A stretch of 5,645 nt of DNA from the NCBI GenBank assembly GCA_029978815.1, contig JAPOIQ010000094.1, positions 1-5,645 of the forward strand, given 5' to 3'. The notes under the pieces are model-generated. The model was not told where the DNA came from, did not search any database, and was given only the letters and a program-made list of their open reading frames with translations. Position 1 is the first letter of the stretch, and each line of letters starts with the position of its first letter. Source of the stretch: a bacterium. Its GTDB lineage: Bacteria; Actinomycetota; Acidimicrobiia; Acidimicrobiales; Ilumatobacteraceae. Positions 1-5,645 of the stretch are shown in pieces. Made by a program: the position numbers and the translations under genes.

Positions 1-92
1 GGCTCAAGAGGCACCGAGGGCTTCACCTGCTTGGACGGGTCCTGGCTGTTCCTCATGGCCTGCGCATAGGCCCGCCCATAGGAACCCTTCCC
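1..92. other. GC-rich left edge, possible start of an off-window minus-strand gene
   Basis: No gene can be called here with confidence. About 64% of bases 1-90 are G or C by hand count, visibly richer than the rest of the window. On the minus strand one frame is open from about base 134 to the window edge. It reads KGSYGRAYAQAMRNSQD and then a Lys/Pro/Val-containing stretch, a mixed composition that resembles real protein more than noise. Possible starts are TTG at 119 (inside the 5' end of the transporter gene) or ATG at 56; neither has a good ribosome-binding site. I do not recognise the peptide. The plus-strand frame of the transporter gene is also open to base 3, so this stretch could instead be an N-terminal extension of it, but the reading there does not resemble the family. 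A divergent promoter region is the third possibility. Confidence 0.3.
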
Positions 93-995
93 GTGCCCCT
101 CACCACGATCTTTCGTCAACTCGCACGCGGATTCGCGATGGGTTCAGCCGACATCGTCCCCGGAGTATCCGGCGGGACAGTTGCACTCGTTCTCGGCATT
201 TACGAACGACTCATCGACAACATCCATCGAGGCGCATCCGCCCTGCGTTCACTCCTCTCTCGAGATGGATCCGGTGCCGTCAGCAAAGCAAAGTCGGTTG
301 AGTGGGGCTGGCTACTTTCACTTCTCGCAGGAATTCTCATCGCGATCGCAGCATTATCAGCGATCATTGAACAACTCCTTGACGAACAGGCGATTCGAAC
401 CTCATCGGTCTTCCTTGGCCTCGTCGCAGGATCTGTTGTGATTGCATGGCGGCTCATCGACATGCGCACCGTTATTCACGGCACGATTGCGATCTCCGTT
501 GGCATTGCACTATTCCTCGTTCTTGGACTCCGTTCAGACACCCATGCAGCCGGCCCAGAACTTGTCACTCGGCCCATCTGGGTGTTTGTGCTCGCCGGTG
601 CACTTGCGATCTGCGCAATGATCCTTCCCGGAATCTCAGGATCGTTCATTTTGGTGATGATCGGCATGTACACCGAAATCATCGGCGCAGTGAATGATCG
701 CAATCTTGCCGTTCTCGCCGCTACAGGAATCGGCTGCATCATCGGACTTGCTGCGTTCTCAACCTTGCTGAATTGGCTGCTCGAACATCACCACGATGTT
801 GTCATCGCAGCGATGGTTGGTCTCATGCTCGGTTCGGTTCGGGTGCTTTGGCCGTGGCCAAACGGCACTTCGACCACCTCCCTCGCAGCGCCTCAAGATG
901 ATGTCATCATTCCGTTCGCGCTGATGATTGTTGCAGCGGCAGTTGTCGTCTTCGTTGAACGGATTTCGAGCCGCTCTGCGCCCTCAGACAGCTGA
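93..995 (+). CDS. popT: DUF368 / PopT-type polyprenyl-phosphate transporter
   Basis: This 300-residue integral membrane protein belongs to the DUF368 family. Members called PopT are reported to return undecaprenyl phosphate, the lipid carrier for wall and surface polysaccharides, across the cytoplasmic membrane; in an actinobacterium the carrier would more likely be decaprenyl phosphate (inference). The N-terminal signature ARGFAMGSADIVPGVSGGT lies at residues 11-29, followed by LGIYERLI. A second, similar motif, MILPGISGSF, lies at 176-185, giving the internal duplication typical of the family. Hydrophobic segments fall near 72-96, 102-121, 127-146, 161-178, 206-230, 235-255 and 270-290. The late motif LMLGSVRVLWPWP (244-256) also fits. 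The GTG start is chosen because AGGAA at 80-84 sits 8 bases upstream and family members begin just before the signature. The length is normal. The gene stands alone on its strand and its 3' end overlaps the convergent hydrolase gene by 12 bases. Family assignment is firm; substrate is not shown by sequence. Confidence 0.9.
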   Translation: MPLTTIFRQLARGFAMGSADIVPGVSGGTVALVLGIYERLIDNIHRGASALRSLLSRDGSGAVSKAKSVEWGWLLSLLAGILIAIAALSAIIEQLLDEQAIRTSSVFLGLVAGSVVIAWRLIDMRTVIHGTIAISVGIALFLVLGLRSDTHAAGPELVTRPIWVFVLAGALAICAMILPGISGSFILVMIGMYTEIIGAVNDRNLAVLAATGIGCIIGLAAFSTLLNWLLEHHHDVVIAAMVGLMLGSVRVLWPWPNGTSTTSLAAPQDDVIIPFALMIVAAAVVVFVERISSRSAPSDS

Positions 996-2132
996 CAGCG
1001 CTTCGACGTTAATCCCATAGAGCTCGGCGACATTTCCAGAGAGAATCGCCTGAGTCATCTCGTCGGTGAGATGCGAGGTGTGCTCATTTAACATCTCCTG
1101 CGACCACGGCCATGTTGAGTCACTGTGCGGGAAATCATTCGCCCACATGAGACGTCGCCAATTCATTTGATCGGCGAGACGGAATGCGGTCCAGTCATCT
1201 TGGAAGGTGGTGTAGATGTGTTCTGCGAAATATTCAGAGGGCAACTTCTGGAGCTCAACTCCCGGCGCCATCCAATTTCGATGACGCTTCCAAGCGTGAT
1301 CCATGCGATACATGTAGTGCGGAACCCATCCAGCATCGGCCTCAACACAAACCACCCTGAGTGCTGGGTGACGCTCAAACACCCCGCCATAAATCAGTGT
1401 CCCCATGATGTCCTGAATGCCTCGGATAATCGCAAGAAAACCGTTGATACGGGGTCCGCGAGGACGACTCTCGAATGCGCTCGTCCGAGAGGTGAGAATG
1501 TGGAAACTCAGCGGCAAACCAAGATCGATCGCCGCCTCCCAGAACGGATCCCACATCGGGTCATCGAAGTCGCCGGAGCCATCATCAGCCAAGGTCGCAG
1601 GCTCGCCCGGCATCATCACCCCGCGAAGACCAAGATCAGCAATTCGTTGAAGGTCGGAAATACCCTCATCGACACTTCGAAGCGCAGTTTGACCGCAACC
1701 GAGGAGCCGCTCTGGCGCAATTGAGCAGTAATCGGCGATCCAGCGGTTGTAGGCATTAAATGCTGCGTGCTTGAAATCAGCATCGGGATGATTACAGATC
1801 ATCATCCCGACCGTTGGATAGATCACCTCTGCAGCAACACCGTCGCGCTGCTGATCCGCAATCCGGTATGAAGAATCCCAACCTGAGCGATGCAGTTCAT
1901 CAAATGCGACACCCGCAACGGTGAGTTCTTCGGCTGGCTTGCCTGCCGCTGCGACCAACCCCATTGCAATCGGCCGCGACATTCCCGGGATCACATACAT
2001 GTCGCCGCGCTTCTCGTCGGTAACCATATGCGGAGCCCGATCACGCCATGCCGGATCAATGTGAGCGGTATAGCAATCAGGTGGCTCTGTGATGTGAGAA
2101 TCAGCGCTGATTACCGGAAATGGAAACGTCAC
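984..2132 (-). CDS. Amidohydrolase_2 family TIM-barrel metal hydrolase or decarboxylase
   Basis: This 382-residue protein belongs to the Amidohydrolase_2 family (ACMSD-like), cytosolic enzymes that use a divalent metal to hydrolyse or decarboxylate small carboxylated compounds. The first strand carries ISADSHITEPP with Asp11 and His13, a DxH in place of the usual HxH. Further likely metal or catalytic positions are His211 (LSFHIL), Glu264 (VCVEADAGWVPH) and Asp333 in WANDFPHSDSTWP, a motif typical of this subfamily. The GTG at 2132 is preferred over an in-frame ATG at 2180. GAGGT lies 5 bases before the GTG, the protein then begins just ahead of the first barrel strand, and the GTG overlaps the upstream stop as GTGA. 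The ATG would add 16 unlike residues and overlap the upstream gene by 52 bases. It is the last gene of the minus-strand cluster and its 3' end overlaps the transporter gene. The family is secure; the substrate is unknown, and hydrolase versus decarboxylase cannot be decided from sequence. Confidence 0.88.
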   Translation of the reverse strand: MTFPFPVISADSHITEPPDCYTAHIDPAWRDRAPHMVTDEKRGDMYVIPGMSRPIAMGLVAAAGKPAEELTVAGVAFDELHRSGWDSSYRIADQQRDGVAAEVIYPTVGMMICNHPDADFKHAAFNAYNRWIADYCSIAPERLLGCGQTALRSVDEGISDLQRIADLGLRGVMMPGEPATLADDGSGDFDDPMWDPFWEAAIDLGLPLSFHILTSRTSAFESRPRGPRINGFLAIIRGIQDIMGTLIYGGVFERHPALRVVCVEADAGWVPHYMYRMDHAWKRHRNWMAPGVELQKLPSEYFAEHIYTTFQDDWTAFRLADQMNWRRLMWANDFPHSDSTWPWSQEMLNEHTSHLTDEMTQAILSGNVAELYGINVEALSAV

Positions 2133-2142
2133 CGTCCACCTC
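2129..2142 (-). promoter_or_regulatory. Shine-Dalgarno and GTGA stop/start overlap coupling the two amidohydrolase genes
   Basis: On the minus strand, GAGGT (2142-2138) is followed after 5 bases by the start GTG (2132-2130), which overlaps the stop TGA (2131-2129) of the gene before it. This arrangement normally gives translational coupling, so that ribosomes finishing the first protein restart on the second. It also fixes the start of the downstream gene. Confidence 0.8.
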
Positions 2143-3835
2143 GAACCAAACGACCAGGGGTCGCCCCGGTTGACTCGCAATCGGCCATGATCTCGACACC
2201 TGATACGAAGGTGTGGCGGTAACCATCAGCCCGCTGCAACATTCGCTTTCCGCCCGCCGGCAAGTCGTAGGCCATTTCTGGAGCATGCAGTCGCAGTCCA
2301 TCGAAATCGATGATGTTGAGATCAGCTCGCCGCCCAACACCGATAACTCCCCGGTCGGTCAATCCAACGGTTTCGGCCGTCATTCGGCATTGCTTCGCAA
2401 TGAGGGTCTCGACGGGGATACGTCCAGTCGGTCGATCACGCCCCCACCATTGCAACAGCGTCGTCGGGAAGCTCACATCGCAGATCGTGCCGACGTGCGC
2501 ACCGCCATCGGAAAGCCCCGGAACGGTTGCAGGGTGCAACAACATCTCGCCGACTGCGTCGAGATTCTCGCCAAACCAGTTCAAAATTGGCTGGTACAGC
2601 AGCGCATGACCATCGTTCTCCAACATCCAGTCATAGAGAAGTTCGAGAGGCTCACGACCGTCACGGCGAGCAATCGCTTCCACCGAAGTTGAAGGATCTG
2701 GCTCGTAGTTCGGTGGATCACCAAGCTGGAAAATAAACCGGTAGCGATGAATCGCGCGGCTGCCAAGCGAAGTGTCGTCAACTCTTGCTCCATCGATAAT
2801 CTTCCGACGAAGTTCAGGATCTCGCATGACCGAAACTCGTTCTGCAAGCGGGCGATCAGCGATGGCTTGATACGGCTCAGAGAACATAAATGGGTGCAAT
2901 GTCGCTTCGAGACCAAGCATCAAGCCAACCGCACGGGCACCAACCTGTCCCCGCATCTGCACACCGCGTGCTGAGGCCTCAGCGAAACGCTCGAGTTCGA
3001 CTCGCCAATCGTCACCAGACTTTGCTCCTTGCGCGATCGAAACTGAGATCGGACGACCTGACTCAGAGGCCATCCGTTCAAAAAGATCCAGCTCAGCGTC
3101 GCGGTCGATGAAGTCGGTCACCGCCTGCAACACACCTTTGTTCGCTTCTCCCAACGCCTTCGCGATACCCACCAACTCATCGGCTTCTGCACGCAGGGTT
3201 GGCGTTGGTTCACCAAGGCTTGTTCGGTGGTTCAGCGTTCGACTTGTCGAAAAACCAAGTGCGCCAGCCTCAACCGCTTCTCGAGCAAGACGAGCCATCT
3301 CGGCAATGTCATCGGGGGTGGCTGGCTCCTGGGTTGCCCCACGCTCCCCCATTACGTGCAAGCGAAGTGCCCCGTGCGGTAGCTGCGTGCCAAGGTCAAT
3401 GTCACGAGGACGACGCTCGAGTTCGTCGAGGTACTCAGGGAAACTCGACCAATTCCACGATAAGCCCTCGTGCAGAGCGGTGCCGGGGATATCTTCCACC
3501 CCTTCCATCAACTGAATCAACCGTTCGCGGTTGTGTTCATGGACGGGGGCGAACCCAACACCACAGTTACCCATCACCACGGTGGTCACTCCATGCCAAC
3601 TCGACGGGGCAAGCGCAGAATCCCAGGTTGCTTGTCCGTCGTAGTGCGTGTGGATGTCAACAAACCCTGGCGTAACAAGATGCCCTTCAGCATCAATTTC
3701 ACGTTTGCCTGAGCCCGAGACCGTGCCAACTTCCGTGATTACACCGTTCGACACGGCGACGTCACCGATAGAGCGCTCCGCCCCGGTGCCATCAACGACG
3801 GTTCCATTCCGAATAACAAGTTCATGCTCTGCCAT
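2129..3835 (-). CDS. D-aminoacylase-like amidohydrolase (Amidohydrolase_3, N-acyl-D-amino-acid deacylase family)
   Basis: This 568-residue protein resembles N-acyl-D-amino-acid deacylases, cytosolic metal enzymes that split an acyl group from D-amino acids. The N-terminal beta-sandwich (HELVIRNGTVVDGTGAE, residues 4-20) leads into the barrel at TPGFVDIHTHYDGQ, giving His62 and His64. Cys91 follows in VVMGNCGVGFAPV, the position of the zinc-bridging cysteine of D-aminoacylase. GFSTSRTLNHRT lies at 194-205. Asp443 is in PGLSDGGAHVG, the usual catalytic aspartate motif. The C-terminal GVIGVGRRADLNIIDFDGL closes the beta-sandwich. Oddly, the two further zinc histidines of characterised D-aminoacylase appear to be missing: the matching stretches read VLQAVTDF (235-242) and ISVSIAQG (263-270). 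The ATG is supported by AAAGGA 5 bases upstream, and the length is at the upper end of the family. It lies 54 bases after the aminotransferase and overlaps the next gene by four bases. The fold is certain; substrate and reaction are not. Confidence 0.88.
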   Translation of the reverse strand: MAEHELVIRNGTVVDGTGAERSIGDVAVSNGVITEVGTVSGSGKREIDAEGHLVTPGFVDIHTHYDGQATWDSALAPSSWHGVTTVVMGNCGVGFAPVHEHNRERLIQLMEGVEDIPGTALHEGLSWNWSSFPEYLDELERRPRDIDLGTQLPHGALRLHVMGERGATQEPATPDDIAEMARLAREAVEAGALGFSTSRTLNHRTSLGEPTPTLRAEADELVGIAKALGEANKGVLQAVTDFIDRDAELDLFERMASESGRPISVSIAQGAKSGDDWRVELERFAEASARGVQMRGQVGARAVGLMLGLEATLHPFMFSEPYQAIADRPLAERVSVMRDPELRRKIIDGARVDDTSLGSRAIHRYRFIFQLGDPPNYEPDPSTSVEAIARRDGREPLELLYDWMLENDGHALLYQPILNWFGENLDAVGEMLLHPATVPGLSDGGAHVGTICDVSFPTTLLQWWGRDRPTGRIPVETLIAKQCRMTAETVGLTDRGVIGVGRRADLNIIDFDGLRLHAPEMAYDLPAGGKRMLQRADGYRHTFVSGVEIMADCESTGATPGRLVRGGR

Positions 3836-3836
3836 G

Positions 3837-3861
3837 GCGTTCCTTTCCCCTATCGGAACGC
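3837..3861 (-). promoter_or_regulatory. Hairpin enclosing the ribosome-binding site of the D-aminoacylase-like gene
   Basis: In the minus-strand transcript, GCGTTCC (3861-3855) can pair with GGAACGC (3843-3837), a perfect 7-bp stem around an 11-base loop. The 3' arm contains the GGA of the Shine-Dalgarno sequence, and the stem ends one base before the ATG at 3835. When folded it would hide the ribosome-binding site. It lies between the aminotransferase stop (3890) and the hydrolase start. There is no U-run after it, so it does not look like an intrinsic terminator. The pairing is seen directly; a regulatory role is inference. Confidence 0.45.
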
Positions 3862-3889
3862 TAGTCCGACGGAGAAGTCAACAACACAG

Positions 3890-5083
3890 TCAGCGAGCGG
3901 CGAGTTCTGCGATACGCGAAATGCCTTCAGCGATGTCATCATCGCCAAGAGCGAAGGAGAAGCGGGCGTAACCCGGGGCACCGAATGCTTCACCTGGAAC
4001 GAACGCAACCTTGGCTTCGCTAAGCACGAGATCAGCGAGTTCTAACGTGGTGTTCGCAACTGCCCCGCCGAGCGGACGCCCAAGCAGACCGGAAACATTC
4101 GGGAAGCAATAAAACGCACCCTGTGGTTCGATACAGGTCACACCTGGAATCGCCGTCAGCAGACGATGCATCTCGGTACCACGACGCTCGAACGCTGCTC
4201 TCATCATTACAACGTCATCTAGAGAACCTGAGACCGCCGCAAGCGCCGCCTGCTGAGCCACATTGGCCACATTTGAAGTTGCGTGTGATTGAAAGTTTGT
4301 TGCCGCCTTGATGACATCGGTCGGGCCAATCATCCAGCCAACGCGCCAGCCCGTCATCGCATAGGTCTTTGCGACACCGTTCACAACAACACACTGACCA
4401 GCAACTTCTGGAACAAGCGTTGGCATCGACGCAAACTCATTATCGCCATAGATGAGATGCTCGTAGATCTCGTCGGTGAGAACCCATACTCCGTGCTCAA
4501 CCGCCCATCGACCGATAGCTGCGATCTCATCGGGGGTGTACACCGCACCCGAGGGGTTATCTGGACTCACAAATAACAGCACCTTTGTTCGGGGGGTGCG
4601 CGCCGCCTCGAGTTGCTCGACAGTGACCTTAAACCCAGAAGCATCATCGGTTTCGATGACAACAGGAACACCACCTGCAAGCACGATCGCTTCGGGGTAC
4701 GTCGTCCAATATGGAGCAGGACAAATAACCTCATCGCCCGGATCACACAGCGCCGCAAAGGCGGTGTACACCGCGTGTTTTCCACCGTTGGTCACGAGCA
4801 CTTGATCGGCAGAAACCTCAAACGAGGAATCTCGCATGGTCTTCGCAGCAATCGCTTCACGAAGCTCAGGGAGTCCGCCAGCAGGCGAATACCGATGGTT
4901 CTTCACCTCGCGACACGCGGCTGCTGCTGCATCAACAATGTGATCCGGTGTCGGAAAATCAGGCTCACCGGCACCAAAACCGATGACGTTCTCTCCCTGG
5001 GCTTTCAGCGCCTTCGCTTTTGAGTCGACGGCAAGAGTTGCGGAAGGAGCAATAGATGCAAGGCGGGATGACACTCGATTCAC
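3890..5083 (-). CDS. aspC: Class I PLP-dependent aminotransferase, aspartate aminotransferase-like (Ib type)
   Basis: This 397-residue cytosolic enzyme should move an amino group between an amino acid, probably aspartate, and 2-oxoglutarate through pyridoxal phosphate. From the GTG at 5083 the landmarks are [16 protein letters not shown] near the N-terminus, [12 protein letters not shown] with GAGEPDF at 37-43, [11 protein letters not shown] at 65-75, GGKHAVY at 100-106 and PYWTTYP at 124-130. SPDNPSG follows with Asn176, then [10 protein letters not shown] with Asp204 and Tyr207. [13 protein letters not shown] has the Schiff-base Lys239, and ARFSFA has Arg374, which should bind the substrate carboxylate. 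The order and length match the Ib family known from Thermus aspartate aminotransferase; some members also use prephenate, so the substrate is not fixed. An in-frame ATG at 5206 would start inside serC and add 41 unlike residues. The ribosome-binding site is weak, and GTG at 5074 is a possible alternative. The amidohydrolase pair follows after 54 bases. Divergent serC may share its promoter region. Confidence 0.9.
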   Translation of the reverse strand: MNRVSSRLASIAPSATLAVDSKAKALKAQGENVIGFGAGEPDFPTPDHIVDAAAAACREVKNHRYSPAGGLPELREAIAAKTMRDSSFEVSADQVLVTNGGKHAVYTAFAALCDPGDEVICPAPYWTTYPEAIVLAGGVPVVIETDDASGFKVTVEQLEAARTPRTKVLLFVSPDNPSGAVYTPDEIAAIGRWAVEHGVWVLTDEIYEHLIYGDNEFASMPTLVPEVAGQCVVVNGVAKTYAMTGWRVGWMIGPTDVIKAATNFQSHATSNVANVAQQAALAAVSGSLDDVVMMRAAFERRGTEMHRLLTAIPGVTCIEPQGAFYCFPNVSGLLGRPLGGAVANTTLELADLVLSEAKVAFVPGEAFGAPGYARFSFALGDDDIAEGISRIAELAAR

Positions 5084-5196
5084 ACCAATACTCTGCCAGC
5101 ATTTACGGCACTTCGCGACGACGAAGTCGCTTTCATATATGAAATGTTCACGCCTGTGGCGTAGTGGTCGCGCCGACTGCCTGCCATCCTTGAGGT
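5084..5196. promoter_or_regulatory. Divergent promoter region between the aminotransferase gene and serC
   Basis: These 113 bases separate two divergent start codons and must carry signals for both. A perfect 14-base palindrome lies at 5131-5144, and its centre supplies a -10-like TATATG on each strand. No good -35 hexamer stands at the right distance on either side, so the promoters cannot be pinned down. On the serC side ACGCC (5150-5154) and GGCGT (5158-5162) can form a 5-bp stem with a 3-base loop in the serC leader. CTTCG (5111-5115) and CGAAG (5122-5126) can pair on the other side. That both promoters lie here follows from gene orientation; details are inference. Confidence 0.55.
5131..5144. 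repeat. 14-bp perfect palindrome, candidate operator
   Basis: TTTCATATATGAAA equals its own reverse complement and is AT-rich in a much more GC-rich setting. It lies almost midway in the divergent gap, 47 bases from the aminotransferase start and 52 bases from the serC start. The position suits a dimeric regulator or a bidirectional -10 region; neither is proven. It does not match any operator I know. Confidence 0.5.
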
Positions 5197-5645
5197 GTGG
5201 AACCATCCGCTATCACCATCCCCCAAGATCTCCTGCCCAGCGACGGCCGTTTTGGCTGCGGCCCATCAAAGGTTCGGATCGAACAAATCACTGCGATCAG
5301 CGACGCTGCGACGTCAATCATGGGTACCTCGCACCGGCAGGCACCAGTAAAAAATCTCGTCGGATCAGTCCGGTCAGGACTCACCGAACTCTTTGGACTC
5401 CCTGACGGTTGGGAAATCGTCCTCGGCAACGGTGGATCAACAGTGTTCTGGGATGCAGCCACGTTCGGACTCATCGAGTCTCGGAGCCAACACCTCGTAT
5501 TCGGCGAGTTCTCCTCGAAGTTCGCTGACGCTTCGGCCGCTGCGCCTCATCTCGGCGAACCATCAGTAATCAGCACTGACCCTGGTGATCACCCCACAGC
5601 CGTTGCAGAAGACGGCATCGACCTTTACGCCCTCACCCACAACGA
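5197..5645 (+). CDS. serC: Phosphoserine aminotransferase, actinobacterial type, 3' end cut by window
   Basis: The enzyme converts 3-phosphohydroxypyruvate and glutamate to O-phosphoserine and 2-oxoglutarate in cytosolic serine synthesis, using pyridoxal phosphate. The first 149 residues are present, well under half of the protein. Visible motifs of the mycobacterial-type class V enzyme are [12 protein letters not shown] (16-27), [15 protein letters not shown] (42-56) with the substrate-binding [22 protein letters not shown] (68-86) in the cofactor phosphate region, and GEFSSKFA (103-110). The window ends in LTHNE, matching the AHNE(T) stretch of relatives. The GTG at 5197 is almost forced: a TGA stop lies in frame at 5191-5193 and the conserved region begins a few residues later. 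The only Shine-Dalgarno-like sequence, GAGG at 5192-5195, is one base from the start, too close for normal use, so initiation may be leaderless or weak. The Schiff-base lysine lies beyond the edge. The identification is secure. Confidence 0.93.
   Translation, partial: MEPSAITIPQDLLPSDGRFGCGPSKVRIEQITAISDAATSIMGTSHRQAPVKNLVGSVRSGLTELFGLPDGWEIVLGNGGSTVFWDAATFGLIESRSQHLVFGEFSSKFADASAAAPHLGEPSVISTDPGDHPTAVAEDGIDLYALTHN

Noticed and set aside
3..92. N-terminal extension of the DUF368 protein into the upstream open frame
   Set aside because: The frame is open to the edge, but its translation does not resemble the family and the GTG at 93 has AGGAA at proper spacing.
1125..1724. 199-residue plus-strand open frame antisense to the Amidohydrolase_2 gene
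   Set aside because: The opposite strand encodes a clear conserved enzyme over the whole stretch; the antisense product shows no recognisable motif and no ribosome-binding site was noted.
2133..2180. ATG at 2180 as the start of the Amidohydrolase_2 gene
   Set aside because: It would extend 52 bases into the upstream gene with residues unlike the family, while GTG at 2132 has a well-placed GAGGT and a GTGA overlap.
2213..2692. 159-residue plus-strand open frame antisense to the D-aminoacylase-like gene
   Set aside because: It mirrors conserved coding sequence, including the LSDGGAHVG motif region, and has the composition of a shadow frame.
3837..3861. The 3837-3861 hairpin as an intrinsic terminator after the aminotransferase
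   Set aside because: No U-run follows the stem in the minus-strand transcript, and it abuts a start codon, so a ribosome-site hairpin fits better.
3853..3881. Possible internal promoter with TTGACT (3881-3876, minus strand) ahead of the D-aminoacylase-like gene
   Set aside because: The -35-like match is good, but the best hexamers 17-19 bases on (TTCCGA, CCGATA) are poor -10 elements, so it is only a weak possibility.
5084..5206. ATG at 5206 as the start of the aminotransferase (438 residues)
   Set aside because: The extra 41 residues are Arg/His-rich and unlike aminotransferase N-termini, and the start would fall inside the divergent serC gene.
5148..5474. 108-residue minus-strand open frame across the serC 5' end
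   Set aside because: The plus strand carries unmistakable serC motifs here, and this frame would also cover the divergent promoter region.
1..5645. tRNA, rRNA, CRISPR array, insertion sequence or prophage genes
   Set aside because: No tRNA-like cloverleaf, repeated spacer pattern, terminal inverted repeats, transposase or phage motifs were seen on reading both strands by eye.

Overview
The window looks like a piece of an actinobacterial chromosome. The best evidence is the gene cut by the right edge. It is a phosphoserine aminotransferase of the long mycobacterial/actinobacterial type, with the motifs [22 protein letters not shown] and [11 protein letters not shown]. Base composition is a little over half G+C by eye, and three of the five gene starts are GTG. 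Together with two amidohydrolases of kinds common in actinobacteria, this suggests an uncultured, moderate-GC actinobacterium, perhaps of the Acidimicrobiia. That class-level placement is inference.

Layout from left to right. Bases 1-92 are a GC-rich left edge with no certain gene, although a minus-strand frame there reads like protein. A DUF368/PopT-type polyprenyl-phosphate transporter gene lies on the plus strand at 93-995. Its last 12 bases overlap the end of a convergent minus-strand cluster. In transcription order, that cluster is: a class I (Ib-like) PLP aminotransferase (5083 to 3890), a D-aminoacylase-like amidohydrolase (3835 to 2129) and an Amidohydrolase_2 family metal hydrolase or decarboxylase (2132 to 984). 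The two amidohydrolases share a 4-base GTGA stop/start overlap with a good Shine-Dalgarno sequence. Divergent from the aminotransferase is serC on the plus strand from 5197, cut by the right edge. The 113-base gap between the two divergent genes holds a 14-base perfect palindrome near its centre.

How the genes may work together. The aminotransferase and SerC both serve amino-acid metabolism and may share a control region. The two amidohydrolases are almost certainly made together, and may act in sequence on an acylated or carboxylated small molecule whose identity the sequence does not show. The D-aminoacylase-like protein keeps the HxH, Cys and Asp metal-site residues but seems to lack the two further histidines that bind zinc in characterised D-aminoacylase. 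Its ribosome-binding site lies in one arm of a 7-bp hairpin ending one base before the start codon. The PopT-like gene is probably unrelated to the cluster and serves recycling of the cell-envelope lipid carrier.

No RNA genes, insertion sequences, CRISPR arrays or phage genes were seen. There is no gene-free stretch longer than about 115 bases. The window reads mostly as ordinary metabolic chromosome. The least explained parts are the amidohydrolase pair, its control hairpin and the left edge.
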